A DNA stretch of 64,000 bases from assembly GCF_027912535.1 (NCBI RefSeq), contig NZ_CP115465.1, forward strand, positions 479,001 through 543,000. The letters run 5' to 3'. The notes beneath the pieces were generated by a model, which was given only the letters and a program-made list of their open reading frames with translations, searched no databases and was not told where the DNA came from. The stretch comes from Brevundimonas sp. NIBR11 (lineage in GTDB: Bacteria; Pseudomonadota; Alphaproteobacteria; Caulobacterales; Caulobacteraceae). Below, in pieces: positions 55,857 through 64,000 of the stretch (position 1 is the stretch's first letter; the number at the start of each line of letters is the position of its first letter). The position numbers were made by a program, and so were the translations under genes.

Positions 55857-56702
55857 TTACGCCGCCGGTTCGGCGGCTTCCTCTTCCTTGGGCGCCCAGT
55901 TGCCGGCCGCCTTGGCGGCCGTCAGGGCGTCGATCAGAGCTTGGGGCGCGCCCGCCGCCCGCAGCTCATCCGCCGTCAGATAGACCGTCCCTGCACAGGC
56001 CTGGACGACGTGCGCATAGTCCGCGTCGATCGCCACGCCGCCGTGTTCCGCATCGGCCCAGATTTTGAATCCCTGCCCCAATTCATCGGCAGGCTTCGGC
56101 TTCCAGACCTCCAGGCAGCCGCGACCTTCGGCGTCGCCGGGGGGCTCGTCCGCGATCATCTTGCGCTCGTACAGCGCTTCCAGCTGGGCCGAGCGGACAT
56201 TGTAGACGTAGTCCGCAGGCATCCCCTGCTCAGCCGCGTCCTGCACCAGGCCCAGGCCGGGCAGCAGGGCTGGCCAGTTGACGCGCGCGCCCGTCGACAG
56301 ATCATAGGTAATGGCCGTCTGCGACGTCGACGGAGAGGCGCCGCCACAATAGGTATCGAGGTGCTCGCGCAGCGTCACGTAAGCCGGGCCGATCATTGGC
56401 CGCGTGATCCAGCGCGACCAGCCGCCGCCCTGGCCGGCTTCATTGCCCATGCGGGCGCACTCGGCCGCATCGGCGGACGCTGCGGCATCCAGTCGATCCA
56501 GCTCGGCGTTGATGCGAACAATGGCGGGGCTGTCTCCGGCCAGGCGTGGCAGGGCCTCGACCTCCTCGGACAGTTTCGGCTTTTCAATCAGGGCGACGGC
56601 TGCCGCGGCGGGCGCGGCCGCCGCCTTCGTGTCCGCAGCCGGCTTGCAGGCCGCCAGCCCCAGCATAAGGGCCGCGATGGCCACGCTCGTGATCGTCTTC
56701 AT
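55857..56702 (-). CDS. Lipoprotein of unknown function
   Basis: A 281-residue protein with signal peptide and lipobox LAAC (Cys19), then an Ala-rich linker and an acidic C-terminus. The mid region has Cys pairs ([26 protein letters not shown]), which may form disulfides. Family not recognised. It lies between purT and a VOC-family gene, in the same direction as both. Confidence 0.75.
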   Translation of the reverse strand: MKTITSVAIAALMLGLAACKPAADTKAAAAPAAAAVALIEKPKLSEEVEALPRLAGDSPAIVRINAELDRLDAAASADAAECARMGNEAGQGGGWSRWITRPMIGPAYVTLREHLDTYCGGASPSTSQTAITYDLSTGARVNWPALLPGLGLVQDAAEQGMPADYVYNVRSAQLEALYERKMIADEPPGDAEGRGCLEVWKPKPADELGQGFKIWADAEHGGVAIDADYAHVVQACAGTVYLTADELRAAGAPQALIDALTAAKAAGNWAPKEEEAAEPAA

Positions 56703-56715
56703 GGTCAGCCGCCCC

Positions 56716-57099
56716 TCAGTGTGCCGGTTCGATCAGATCCCAGCCGTTGCCGTACAGATCTTCAAAGACCACCACTCTGCCATAGGATTCGTGCCGTGGC
56801 GTCTCCCGGAACCTGACCCCCGCCGCCAGCCATGCGGCATGGTCGCGCATCAGGTCGTCTGTCTCCAGGAAGAGCCAGACCCGACCGCCCGCCTGATCGC
56901 CCAGCCGGGCCCTTTGCGCGTCCGTGGTAGCGCGGGCCAGCAGAATGGAGGTCTCGCCGCCTTTCGGCGTGACCCGCACCCACCGCTTGCCGCCGCCCAT
57001 GTCTGTGTCCTCGCTCAGGTCGAACCCCAGCACGCCGACATAGAAGGCGATGGCCTCGTCATAGTCGCGGACCAGCAGGCTGACCGCGCTTAATCGCAT
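56716..57099 (-). CDS. VOC/glyoxalase-fold protein
   Basis: A 127-residue single VOC domain: SLLVRDYDEAIAFYVGVLGF, RWVRVTPKGGETSILLARA, FLETDDLMRDHAAWLAAGV and FEDLYGNGWDLIEP. Metal-binding Glu/His positions fit the glyoxalase/dioxygenase group; substrate unknown. Coupled to tkt by a TGATG overlap. Confidence 0.9.
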   Translation of the reverse strand: MRLSAVSLLVRDYDEAIAFYVGVLGFDLSEDTDMGGGKRWVRVTPKGGETSILLARATTDAQRARLGDQAGGRVWLFLETDDLMRDHAAWLAAGVRFRETPRHESYGRVVVFEDLYGNGWDLIEPAH

Positions 57100-59105
57100 C
57101 AGAGCCGGGCCTTGGCCGCCGCCACGATTGCATCGGCGGTGATGCCGAACTCGCGGTACAGCACGTCCGCCGGGGCCGAGGCGCCGAAGCCGGTCATGCC
57201 GATGAAGGCGCCGTCCTCGCCGATGAACCGCTCCCAGCCCTGTTTGATCGCGGCCTCGCAGGCGACGCGCACCGTGCCCCGGCCGATGACCTGGGCCTGA
57301 TAGGCGGCGTCCTGCTGTTCGAACAGTTCGAAGCAGGGGACCGAGACGACCCGCGTCGGCGTGCCTTCGCCTTCCAGCGTCTCGGCCGCCTTCAGCGCCA
57401 GCGGCATTTCGGTGCCGGTGGCGAACAGGGTGACTTTGGCCTCGCCGTTGGCGGCGCGCAGCTCGTAGGCGCCCCTGGCCGACAGGTTCTCGTCCGAGGC
57501 CGTCACCCGCACCGCCGCCGTCTTCTGACGCGACAGGGCCATGGCCGACGGCGTCGCCTTGTGCTGCAGGGCCAGTTGCCAGCATTCGAAGGCCTCGACC
57601 GTATCGGCCGGCCGGAAAACCAGCAGGTTCGGGATCGCCCGCAGCGAGGCGAGATGCTCGACCGGCTGGTGCGTCGGGCCGTCCTCGCCCAGGCCGATGG
57701 AGTCGTGGGTCAGGACGTGGATCACGCGAATGCCCATCAGGGCCGCCATGCGGATGGCGTTGCGGCTATAGTCCGAGAACACCATGAAGGTGCCGCCGTA
57801 GGGGATGATGCCGCCGTGCAGCGCCATCCCGGTCATGGCCGCCGCCATGCCGAACTCGCGGATGCCCCAGTTGACGTAGCGCCCCTCATAGGTCGGAGCG
57901 TCGAAGATCGGCGTGCCCTTGACGAAGGTATTGTTCGATCCGGTCAAGTCCGCCGAGCCGCCCACCATCTCCGGCACGGCGCCGAACAGGGTCTCCAGCG
58001 CGGCGCCCGAAGCCTGACGCGTCGCCTGCGCCGGCTTGTCGACCACCAGCTGGGCGATCCCGGCGTTCAGGGCGTCGAAGGCGCCTTCCGGCAGGTCGCC
58101 CTTCATGGCGCGGGTGAAGTCGGCGGCCTGGGACGAGGCGGCCAGACGGGCCTCCCACGCCTTGCGGTCCTTGGACCCGCGCTTGCCGACCTTCTTCCAG
58201 GCTTTGTCGATGGCCTCGGGGATCACGAACGGCTCGTGGTTCCAGGCCAGGCCCAGACGCGTCGCGGCAATCTCGGCGGCGCCCAGGGCCGCGCCGTGGG
58301 TCTTGTGGCTGCCTTCCATCGTCGCCGCGCCGCGACCGATCTTCGTCTTGCAGGCGATCAGGGTCGGCTTGTCCTGACGGGTCGCCCACTGCAGGGCCGA
58401 CTTGATCGCCTTCATGTCATGGCCGTCGACGGCCTTCACAGCCCAGCCCGAGGCCTTGAAGCGCGCCTTCTGATCGACCGCGTCCGACAGGCTGACCTTG
58501 CCGTCGATGGTGATCTCGTTGTCGTCCCACAGGACCGTCAGCTTGTTCAGCTTGTAGCGGCCGGCCAGGGCGATCGCCTCCTGCGACACGCCCTCCATCA
58601 GGCAGCCGTCGCCCGCGATGACCCAGGTCCGGTGGTCGACCAGGTCGTCACCATACTTGGCGGCCAGATGCCGCTCGGCCATGGCGAAGCCGATGGAGTT
58701 GGCCAGGCCCTGACCCAGCGGACCCGTCGTCGTCTCCACGCCCGGCATGTGGCCGTACTCGGGGTGGCCCGCCGTCTTGGACCCCCACTGGCGGAAGTTC
58801 GAAAGCTGCTCCGCCGTCGCGGCCTTGTAGCCCGTCAGGTGCAGCAGGGCGTAGATCAGCATCGAGCCGTGGCCCGCCGACAGGATGAAGCGGTCGCGGT
58901 CGGCCCAGTCAGGACGGCTCGCGTCGAACTTCAGAAATTTGGAGAACAGCACCGTCGCCACGTCCGCCATGCCCATCGGCATCCCGGGGTGGCCGCTGGC
59001 GGCCTTCTCCACCCCGTCCATCGCCAGGACGCGGATGGCGTCCGCCATCATCTTCGGGGTCGCTTTTTCGGGTGCGCCAGAGGGTGTGTCTGAAGGCTTG
59101 GCCAC
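57099..59105 (-). CDS. tkt: Transketolase
   Basis: A 668-residue thiamine-diphosphate enzyme of the pentose phosphate pathway: SGHPGMPMGMADVA, GHGSMLIYALLHLTGY, the ThDP motif GDGCLMEGVSQEA ... NEIT, and the transketolase motif THDSIGLGEDGPTHQP. It starts at GTG 59105. Divergent from DUF4164/zapA by 90 nt, as in Caulobacter. Its stop overlaps the VOC gene. Confidence 0.96.
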   Translation of the reverse strand: MAKPSDTPSGAPEKATPKMMADAIRVLAMDGVEKAASGHPGMPMGMADVATVLFSKFLKFDASRPDWADRDRFILSAGHGSMLIYALLHLTGYKAATAEQLSNFRQWGSKTAGHPEYGHMPGVETTTGPLGQGLANSIGFAMAERHLAAKYGDDLVDHRTWVIAGDGCLMEGVSQEAIALAGRYKLNKLTVLWDDNEITIDGKVSLSDAVDQKARFKASGWAVKAVDGHDMKAIKSALQWATRQDKPTLIACKTKIGRGAATMEGSHKTHGAALGAAEIAATRLGLAWNHEPFVIPEAIDKAWKKVGKRGSKDRKAWEARLAASSQAADFTRAMKGDLPEGAFDALNAGIAQLVVDKPAQATRQASGAALETLFGAVPEMVGGSADLTGSNNTFVKGTPIFDAPTYEGRYVNWGIREFGMAAAMTGMALHGGIIPYGGTFMVFSDYSRNAIRMAALMGIRVIHVLTHDSIGLGEDGPTHQPVEHLASLRAIPNLLVFRPADTVEAFECWQLALQHKATPSAMALSRQKTAAVRVTASDENLSARGAYELRAANGEAKVTLFATGTEMPLALKAAETLEGEGTPTRVVSVPCFELFEQQDAAYQAQVIGRGTVRVACEAAIKQGWERFIGEDGAFIGMTGFGASAPADVLYREFGITADAIVAAAKARL

Positions 59106-59195
59106 GGGCGGACCTTTCGTTGGGAGACGGAAAAGGGAGGCGCGCCGCTTTACCCCGGCGTCACGGCGGGTTCTATACGAAATCTGGAGGAAACG

Positions 59196-59456
59196 ATGGC
59201 CGACGCCACGACAGCCGCGCGCGACAGGATCGACCGGGCCCTGGCCTTGCTGGAACGCAAGGTGCTGGACCTGAAGGCGCGCCCGGCCAGCGCTCCGGGG
59301 ATCGCCGACGACGACCTGTTCGCCATTCCCACGCCGGCGACTCCTGACCAGCAGCGTCGCATCGCCGAACTGGAAGCCGCCGGTCGCGAAGCCTCGGCCG
59401 CCCTCGCCGCCGCCGCCATGGCCGTGCGCGATATTCTCAGCCGGGATGACGACTGA
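59196..59456 (+). CDS. DUF4164 coiled-coil protein
   Basis: An 86-residue protein with an N-terminal amphipathic helix (AARDRIDRALALLERKVLDL) and a second helix ending MAVRDILSRDDD. Matches the alphaproteobacterial DUF4164 family that precedes zapA. The TGA overlaps the zapA ATG by one base, so it is probably linked to cell division; exact role unknown. Confidence 0.82.
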   Translation: MADATTAARDRIDRALALLERKVLDLKARPASAPGIADDDLFAIPTPATPDQQRRIAELEAAGREASAALAAAAMAVRDILSRDDD

Positions 59457-59776
59457 TGGCGACGGTCACGGTCGAGATCAACGGACGCCCCTACGCCGTG
59501 GGCTGCGCCGACGGCCAGGAGGAAAGGGTTCGCATCCTCGCCAAACAGTTCGACGTCCATGTGCGTCAGGTCGCCGGCGACGTCGGCCACGTCGGCGACA
59601 TCCGCCTCTTCCTCATGGCCGCCCTCGTCCTCGCCGACGAACTCCACGAGGTTCGAATGGGCGCAGGGACGGCCGCCCCCGCCGCGACCGCCGCCGCCCC
59701 GACCTCCGACACCGGCGTCGCCGAGGCCCTCAACGCCGTCGCCGCCCGCATCGAGAAGATCGCGCAGTCTCTTTAG
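59456..59776 (+). CDS. zapA: Cell division protein ZapA
   Basis: A 106-residue FtsZ-ring stabiliser: ATVTVEINGRPYAVGCADGQEERVRILA in parts, KQFDVHVRQVAGDVGHVGD, then a helix. ZapA cross-links FtsZ filaments. It is coupled to DUF4164 and followed immediately by the 6S RNA, an order conserved in proteobacteria. Confidence 0.93.
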   Translation: MATVTVEINGRPYAVGCADGQEERVRILAKQFDVHVRQVAGDVGHVGDIRLFLMAALVLADELHEVRMGAGTAAPAATAAAPTSDTGVAEALNAVAARIEKIAQSL

Positions 59777-59795
59777 GGTGGCCATTGTTCCGCCC

Positions 59796-59973
59796 CCGGT
59801 GAAGGACTATCTTGATCGACGGCGGGTCATGCTGTGGCTCTCGTCGAAGGCAACATATCCTCGCGGCCTTAATTCACTCGAAGGGATCTGCCCCTGTCCG
59901 ACCTCGTGGGGTTGGGTATGCGGAGCCCACCTGGCTACCCAGGCTCGAGAGGATTCAAACCGTCCTTCACGGC
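59796..59973 (+). ncRNA. ssrS: 6S RNA
   Basis: The gap after zapA and before the 5-formyl-THF cyclo-ligase is the classic place for 6S RNA. The ends pair perfectly over 9 bp (GTGAAGGAC at 59799-59807 with GTCCTTCAC at 59962-59970). The middle has the 6S signature GCGGAGCCCACCTGG with CCAGGCTCGAGAGG (about 59919-59952), which forms the hairpin near the central bubble. Length about 175 nt. 6S RNA binds sigma-70 RNA polymerase in stationary phase. Confidence 0.85.
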
Positions 59974-60115
59974 TCTTACGGCGCCGCCACCCCACTTTCT
60001 TTGTGCGCTACCGTTCGCCGCATGGCGGCTCACTGCTTGAGCGCGGATTCGCTTGCGCGCTAATATTCGTGTGGTCGCCGCGCGATTGGCGGCCCGTCTG
60101 GTTCGGGAGATCGGC

Positions 60116-60343
60116 ATGGTCGTCAAACGCGGCTGGTTTGGACCCAAGCGGTTCGGTTGGGGCGCGTCGCCCGCCAGCTGGCAGGGCTGGGCCGCGACCG
60201 GCGTCTTCATTCTGGCCATGCTCCTGACCGGCAACCTGTTGCGGGACGTAGCCTGGGTCTGGGCCCTGATGCTGGCCGAGGTTGCGATCTTCCTGGCCGT
60301 GGTCATCCTGACCTTCGACAAGAACGCCCGGACGCACGTCTGA
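60116..60343 (+). CDS. Small membrane protein between 6S RNA and fau
   Basis: A 75-residue protein with two membrane helices (about 24-43 and 46-67): ATGVFILAMLLTGNLL and WALMLAEVAIFLAVVIL. The N-terminal part is basic with KRGWFGPKRFGWGASP. Family not recognised with certainty. The stop codon overlaps the start of the cyclo-ligase. Confidence 0.75.
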   Translation: MVVKRGWFGPKRFGWGASPASWQGWAATGVFILAMLLTGNLLRDVAWVWALMLAEVAIFLAVVILTFDKNARTHV

Positions 60344-60897
60344 CCCTCCCGGACAAGGCCACCCTTCGCGCCGAAGCCCGCGTCGCCCGCCGCAAGCTGG
60401 CGACGCTGGAACCGCTCGCCGCCGAGCGCGCCGCCGCCCACGCCGAACAACTGCCCGCCGCCCGCTTCGTCGCCGTCTATCGGGCCATGGGTTCAGAGCT
60501 CGACCCCGAACCCCTGGCCCGCATCCTGATCGCCGCCGGGGCCTCGGTCTGCCTTCCGGTGGTCCATGAGCGCGACGCCCCGATGATCTTCCGCCGCTGG
60601 TCGCCCGGCGAACCGCTGGAGCTGGACGCCGCCGGCTGTCCCGCGCCCCTGCCGCTGGCCGAGACCGTCGATCCCGACCTGATCGTGACCCCGCTCCTCG
60701 CCTTCGACGACCACGGCGGTCGGCTGGGGCAGGGGGGCGGCTTCTACGACCGCACCTTCGCCGCGCGCCCCGAGGCCATGCGCATCGGCTTCGCCTTTTC
60801 CGGCCAGCGCGTCGATCGCCTGCCGATGGACCGGCACGATGTCGCCTTGCATGGCGTTCTGACCGAGACGGGCTATACCGCCGCCCGAAAGGTCTAA
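60340..60897 (+). CDS. fau: 5-formyltetrahydrofolate cyclo-ligase
   Basis: A 185-residue enzyme that returns 5-formyl-THF to the methenyl form using ATP: ATLRAEARVARRKLA, YRAMGSELDPEPLARIL, VTPLLAFDDHGGRLGQGGGFYD (in two blocks) and RIGFAFSGQRVDRLP. No ATG, GTG or TTG lies before the conserved start; CTG 60340 overlaps the preceding stop as CTGA, so CTG initiation is proposed. The 6S RNA - fau neighbourhood supports identity. Confidence 0.9.
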   Translation: MTLPDKATLRAEARVARRKLATLEPLAAERAAAHAEQLPAARFVAVYRAMGSELDPEPLARILIAAGASVCLPVVHERDAPMIFRRWSPGEPLELDAAGCPAPLPLAETVDPDLIVTPLLAFDDHGGRLGQGGGFYDRTFAARPEAMRIGFAFSGQRVDRLPMDRHDVALHGVLTETGYTAARKV

Positions 60898-60903
60898 CTC
60901 CCC

Positions 60904-61725
60904 ATGCGTCTTGCCTTCTTCGGCGATGTGATCGGCAAGTCCGGTCGCGACGGTATCAGCGACCATCTGCCCGGCCTGAAGCGGGTGCTCAAACTCGATT
61001 TCGTGGTCGTGAATGCGGAGAACGCCGCCGGCGGTTTCGGCATCACCGAGAACACGGCGAAAGAGCTGTTCATGGCCGGCGCCGACTGCCTGACGCTGGG
61101 CAACCACTCGTGGGACCAGCGCGAGGCCCTGACCTATATCGTGCGCGAACCGCGCCTGATCCGCCCGGCCAACTATCCCCGGCTGATGGACGCACCCGGG
61201 GCCGGCGCCAATCTGTTCGAGACCCATTCGGGCCGTACCGTCCTCGTCATGAACGTGCTGGGCCGCGTCCACATGGACCCCCAGGACGACCCCTTCGGCG
61301 CCGTGGATCGCGAGCTCAACGCCGCCCCGCTGGGCCACGTCGCCGACGCCGTCATCGTCGACATGCACGCCGAGGCCACTTCCGAAAAGATGGCCATGGG
61401 CCATTTCTGCGACGGCCGCGCCTCCCTCGTCGTCGGCACCCATACCCACGTCCCGACCGCCGACTGCCAGATCCTGCCCGGCGGCACGGCCTACCAGACC
61501 GACGCCGGCGGCTGCTGCGACTATGACTCGGTCATCGGCAACGAGAAGGAAGAGCCCCTGCGCCGCTTCACGACCCGCGTCTCGGGCGGCCGCTACAACC
61601 CGGCCTCGGGTCCGGCCACCGTCTGCGGCGTCTATGTCGAGACCGACGACAAGACCGGCCTCGCCCTTCGCGTCGAACCCATCCGCGTCGGCGGCCGCCT
61701 CAGCCAGCACATCCCGCAAGTCTGA
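60904..61725 (+). CDS. ymdB: YmdB-type metallophosphoesterase
   Basis: A 273-residue phosphodiesterase of the TIGR00282/YmdB family: FFGDVIGKSGR, VVNAENAAGGFGIT, LTLGNHSWDQ, DMHAEATSEKMAMG and VGTHTHVPTAD, together giving the two-metal centre. The B. subtilis member cleaves 2',3'-cyclic nucleotides. It lies 6 nt after fau. Its stop TGA is in frame with the following truncated repressor. Confidence 0.93.
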   Translation: MRLAFFGDVIGKSGRDGISDHLPGLKRVLKLDFVVVNAENAAGGFGITENTAKELFMAGADCLTLGNHSWDQREALTYIVREPRLIRPANYPRLMDAPGAGANLFETHSGRTVLVMNVLGRVHMDPQDDPFGAVDRELNAAPLGHVADAVIVDMHAEATSEKMAMGHFCDGRASLVVGTHTHVPTADCQILPGGTAYQTDAGGCCDYDSVIGNEKEEPLRRFTTRVSGGRYNPASGPATVCGVYVETDDKTGLALRVEPIRVGGRLSQHIPQV

Positions 61726-61737
61726 AGCGGCGCTGTT

Positions 61738-62004
61738 GACATCAAACGCCACGGCCCGCTCTCCTTCTCCTCCCTGATCGAGGCGGCGAAGGCCGACAAC
61801 GCCTGGGGCGACGCCACCATCAAGACCCTGCTGGGCCGCCTGATGCGAAAGGGCCCCGTCCGCTCCGAACGCGACGACGGCCATCAACGGTATCACGCCG
61901 TCCCCAACCGGCCCGACTATCTTGCCGGAGAGGTGGACCCTCTGGTCGCCCGCCTCTTCCACGGCAGCCGCGACTCCCTCAAGGCCTTCCTCGAAGAGGC
62001 CTGA
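61738..62004 (+). pseudogene. Truncated BlaI/MecI/CopY-type repressor
   Basis: An 88-residue frame with no usable start codon: it follows the ymdB stop in the same frame. It encodes RHGPLSFSSLIEAAKADNAW, ATIKTLLGRLMRKGPVRSER and ARLFHGSRDSLKAFLEEA, i.e. helices 2-3, wing and dimerisation part of a BlaI/CopY-like winged helix. The first ~20 residues (helix 1) are missing. Full-length members are near 125 residues. Probably a decayed copper or beta-lactam repressor; its neighbour is a DUF305 protein, often linked to copper. Read-through of the ymdB TGA is an alternative. Confidence 0.6.
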
Positions 62005-62007
62005 GCC

Positions 62008-62442
62008 TCAGGAGGTGGGCCGCCACGCCCGCATCTCGGCGATCTCGCGCGTCTGGGCAGCGATGACGGCCTGGGCCATCCGTCGCACCTCGGGATCCCG
62101 GCTCTCGCGCAGGGCGACCTCGGCCATCGCCACCGCGCCCTGATGGTGGGCGATCATCTTGGCGATATAGGCCTGATCCACCGTCTCGCCGGACGCCGCC
62201 GCCATCAGCCGGTGCATCTCGGCCTCCGATGCCGCGAAGGCCCGGTTCCCCGCGCCCGGATCGGCCGGCGCTCGATGCGCCGAATGATCCTCCGGCCTCG
62301 ACACCGTCCCCTCGACCACGGTCGCCGCCTGGTTCTTGGTCGAGGCCTCCCGCATCGCCTGCTCCACGGGATCTCCGCCGCCGTCGCAGGCGGCGAGCAA
62401 CAGGGGCAGGGCGGTCAGCAGGATGAGGCGGCGGACGGTCAT
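62008..62442 (-). CDS. DUF305 lipoprotein
   Basis: A 144-residue exported protein: lipobox LLAAC (Cys19), acidic linker, and a DUF305 core with MHRLMAAASG and the IAKMIAHHQGAVAMAEVAL motif. DUF305 proteins are periplasmic, His/Met-rich, and often found with copper systems. ATG 62442 begins the signal peptide; an upstream frame lacks one. Its 3' end is 3 nt from the truncated repressor. Confidence 0.85.
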   Translation of the reverse strand: MTVRRLILLTALPLLLAACDGGGDPVEQAMREASTKNQAATVVEGTVSRPEDHSAHRAPADPGAGNRAFAASEAEMHRLMAAASGETVDQAYIAKMIAHHQGAVAMAEVALRESRDPEVRRMAQAVIAAQTREIAEMRAWRPTS

Positions 62443-62736
62443 GAAATCAGATCTTTCAGCGGCTGATCGGACGATCCAAGCCTTTTCCGCGCTCGACGCA
62501 CCGTCGCACAATGTCGCGGTCTTGGCATGATCTCGAATTAGTTCATTCAGGCCGCTTGCGCTGTCGCCATCCGCCCATTTCGCGGGCGGATATTCAAAAC
62601 TGTGTACCAGCCTCGCCGGCGACGACTTCGAACGAACTCGTCGAATTGGTCAGCGGGCCTCTAGGATGGCGTTGATGTCCCTCCAGGCGATCCGGACTCG
62701 GCGGACTGTGTTTTCGAGTCCGGGTCACGGCCTTCG
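62443..62736. other. Intergenic region with a hairpin; no clear gene
   Basis: Between the DUF305 start and the PhoD stop. ATCCGCCC (62569-62576) pairs with GGGCGGAT (62584-62591) around 7 nt; on the minus strand this could be a weak terminator for phoD. A minus-strand frame ending at 62650 reads ENTVRRVRIAWRDINAILEAR, which looks like a protein C-terminus but has no start; possibly a gene remnant. Confidence 0.5.
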
Positions 62737-64000
62737 TCAGGCGTCCTGAAGCCGCGGGCTCCCCGCCTCGACCACCATCGACTTGCGGGTCGTCAGCGTC
62801 CCTCGGCGATCCTGGACCTGATCCAGCACCTTGAAGTCCGTCTTCCACCGCTCAGGCGTCACTTCGCAGACCAGATATCCGCGCTGGGCGTTGTGGAATT
62901 TCAGCTGCGGGTTCGTCTCCTGGATCCGGATCGTATCGGCCCGCTGGTCGACCCCGTCGCCACCCGAACTGATCGAGGTGCCGACGAACTCCGCCGCGAT
63001 CGGCTCGCCTTCGGGATTGCGGCCGTCGATGTACAGCTCCCCGGCATAGTTCTGGTGCTCGTCCCCGGTCAGGACCACGACGTTGTCGATCCGCCGCTGC
63101 TTGATGTGGTTCAGCACCCGCGCGCGCGGCACGCGGTATCCGGCCCAGCTGTCGGGGTTCACGCCGTAGTCGTCGCCCGTGTTCCGATCCAGGTCCATCA
63201 CCATGATCTGCTGCGCCAGCGTCTGCCATCTGGCGTTCGACCGATTCAGCCCGTCGAACAGCCAGGCCTCCTGCGCCTGGCCCAGGACCTCGGCCTCCCG
63301 CCTGTCCAGATCGGAACAGCCCGCGTTCCACTGGTCGTTACAGGGTTGGTCCGAGCGATACTGGCGCGTGTCCAAGAGATGCATGTCCAGCAGGTCGCCA
63401 TAGGTCGCCTTGCGGTACAGCTGCATCTGCGAGCCGCGCGGGAAGGCGGACCGGCGCAGCGGCATATGCTCGTAGAACGCCTGCATCGCCGCCGCCCGCC
63501 GCAGCAGGAAGACCTCGGCGGGCGAGCCCTCCTGATCGATGTCCGACACCCAGTTGTTGTCGACCTCATGGTCGTCCCAGACGCAGAACCAGGCCGCCGA
63601 CTGGCGCGCCGACTGCAGGTCGGCATCCATCGTGTACTGGGCGTACCGACGGCGATAGTCGTCCAACGAATAGACCTCGCCCCCGTCGTGGACGCGCAGG
63701 TTCTCCTGCGTCGAGGTTCCGCCATAGATGCGGTTGCCGCGTCCCTCGTAGATGTAGTCCCCGTAGAAGAAGACGAAATCCAGGTCCTCGCCGGCCATCT
63801 TGCGGTGGGCGGTGTAGTAGCCGCTCTCGAACGCCTGGCAGCCCGCCACCCCGAACTTCACCTGGGCCAGGGCAGCGCCCGCGACCGGCGCCGTCTTGGC
63901 CCGACCCACGCCGGATCGTTCCGAGCCCACGCGGAAGCGATAGAAATACGGCCGCCCGGCCTCCAGCCCTTCGACCTCGACATGCACGGAGTGCCCCAGC
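62737..64000 (-). CDS. Alkaline phosphatase PhoD family protein (partial)
   Basis: About 421 residues of a PhoD-type enzyme; the N-terminus, with any Tat signal, lies beyond the right edge. Visible: an N-terminal fibronectin-like strand pair (VEVEGLEAGRPYFYRFRVGSE in parts), then metal-site motifs FFYGDYIYEGRG, WDDHEVDNNW and VVLTGDEHQNYAGEL. It hydrolyses phosphate mono- and diesters using Ca2+/Fe3+ in known members. A hairpin lies downstream. Confidence 0.93.
   Translation of the reverse strand, partial: LGHSVHVEVEGLEAGRPYFYRFRVGSERSGVGRAKTAPVAGAALAQVKFGVAGCQAFESGYYTAHRKMAGEDLDFVFFYGDYIYEGRGNRIYGGTSTQENLRVHDGGEVYSLDDYRRRYAQYTMDADLQSARQSAAWFCVWDDHEVDNNWVSDIDQEGSPAEVFLLRRAAAMQAFYEHMPLRRSAFPRGSQMQLYRKATYGDLLDMHLLDTRQYRSDQPCNDQWNAGCSDLDRREAEVLGQAQEAWLFDGLNRSNARWQTLAQQIMVMDLDRNTGDDYGVNPDSWAGYRVPRARVLNHIKQRRIDNVVVLTGDEHQNYAGELYIDGRNPEGEPIAAEFVGTSISSGGDGVDQRADTIRIQETNPQLKFHNAQRGYLVCEVTPERWKTDFKVLDQVQDRRGTLTTRKSMVVEAGSPRLQDA

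Noticed and set aside
57561..59093. 510-codon plus-strand frame antisense to tkt
   Set aside because: Composition is His/Arg/Gln-rich and mirrors the transketolase codons; no family features.
60493..61962. 489-codon minus-strand frame over fau and ymdB
   Set aside because: Shadow frame; both plus-strand genes have clear catalytic motifs.
62670..62740. Possible tRNA-like T-arm (TTTTCGAGTCC)
   Set aside because: Flanking bases do not pair into a T-stem and no anticodon or acceptor arm can be built.

Overview
This is a GC-rich (about 67-68%) alphaproteobacterial chromosome segment, most likely from the Caulobacteraceae and probably Brevundimonas or a close relative. The evidence is a CtrA C-terminus near fliJ-fliI, a MucR regulator flanked by two DUF2336 proteins, a typical RpoH, CtrA-like TTAA boxes, and a zapA / 6S RNA / 5-formyl-THF cyclo-ligase block. 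The genus is an inference; no 16S gene is present. Coding density is high. Many genes overlap by 1-8 nt (ATGA, GTGA, TGATG), and GTG and TTG starts are common.

Layout. 1-6.2 kb: end of ctrA; a small low-GC membrane ORF between two palindromic repeats; a BLUF protein lacking its photoactive Tyr; an Arr rifamycin ADP-ribosyltransferase; a GH10 xylanase; fliJ-fliI; and a divergent DMT exporter / Lrp pair sharing an inverted-repeat operator. 6.2-25.2 kb: two large hybrid histidine kinases, cysK, DUF2336-mucR-DUF2336, a secreted Pro/Ala-rich protein, an NMT1/SsuA-type ABC transporter, a LysR/SDR pair, Uup and a YcgN-type cysteine-cluster protein. A ~23-bp element occurs in tandem before cysK and once before the ABC transporter, which points to a sulfur regulon.

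25.4-39.2 kb: a gene transfer agent (GTA) structural cluster in canonical order: portal, gp3.5-like protein, prohead protease, capsid, head-tail proteins, tail tube, chaperones, short tape measure, gp12, gp13, gp14 and gp15. The place where terminase is expected holds head-spike-type genes instead. An opposite-strand DUF805 gene interrupts the tail genes, and gp13 appears to lack an internal segment.

39.2-64 kb: DnaJ-like chaperone, serC, purA, a response regulator with Glu in place of the phospho-Asp, rpoH, a GNAT protein and an RluD-family enzyme. These are followed by fba, pgk, an unknown ORF, gap, a two-component system, an EF-hand protein, an S41 peptidase, purT, a lipoprotein, a VOC protein and tkt. 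The window ends with DUF4164, zapA, a 6S RNA, a small membrane protein, fau, ymdB, a truncated BlaI/CopY-like repressor, a DUF305 lipoprotein and a partial PhoD phosphatase.

Functionally the window combines cell-cycle and motility control (ctrA, mucR, fliIJ, zapA), stress and growth-phase transcription control (rpoH, 6S RNA), central carbon enzymes (fba, pgk, gap, tkt) and a domesticated phage-like DNA-transfer particle. No tRNA, rRNA, CRISPR array, transposase or integrase was recognised.
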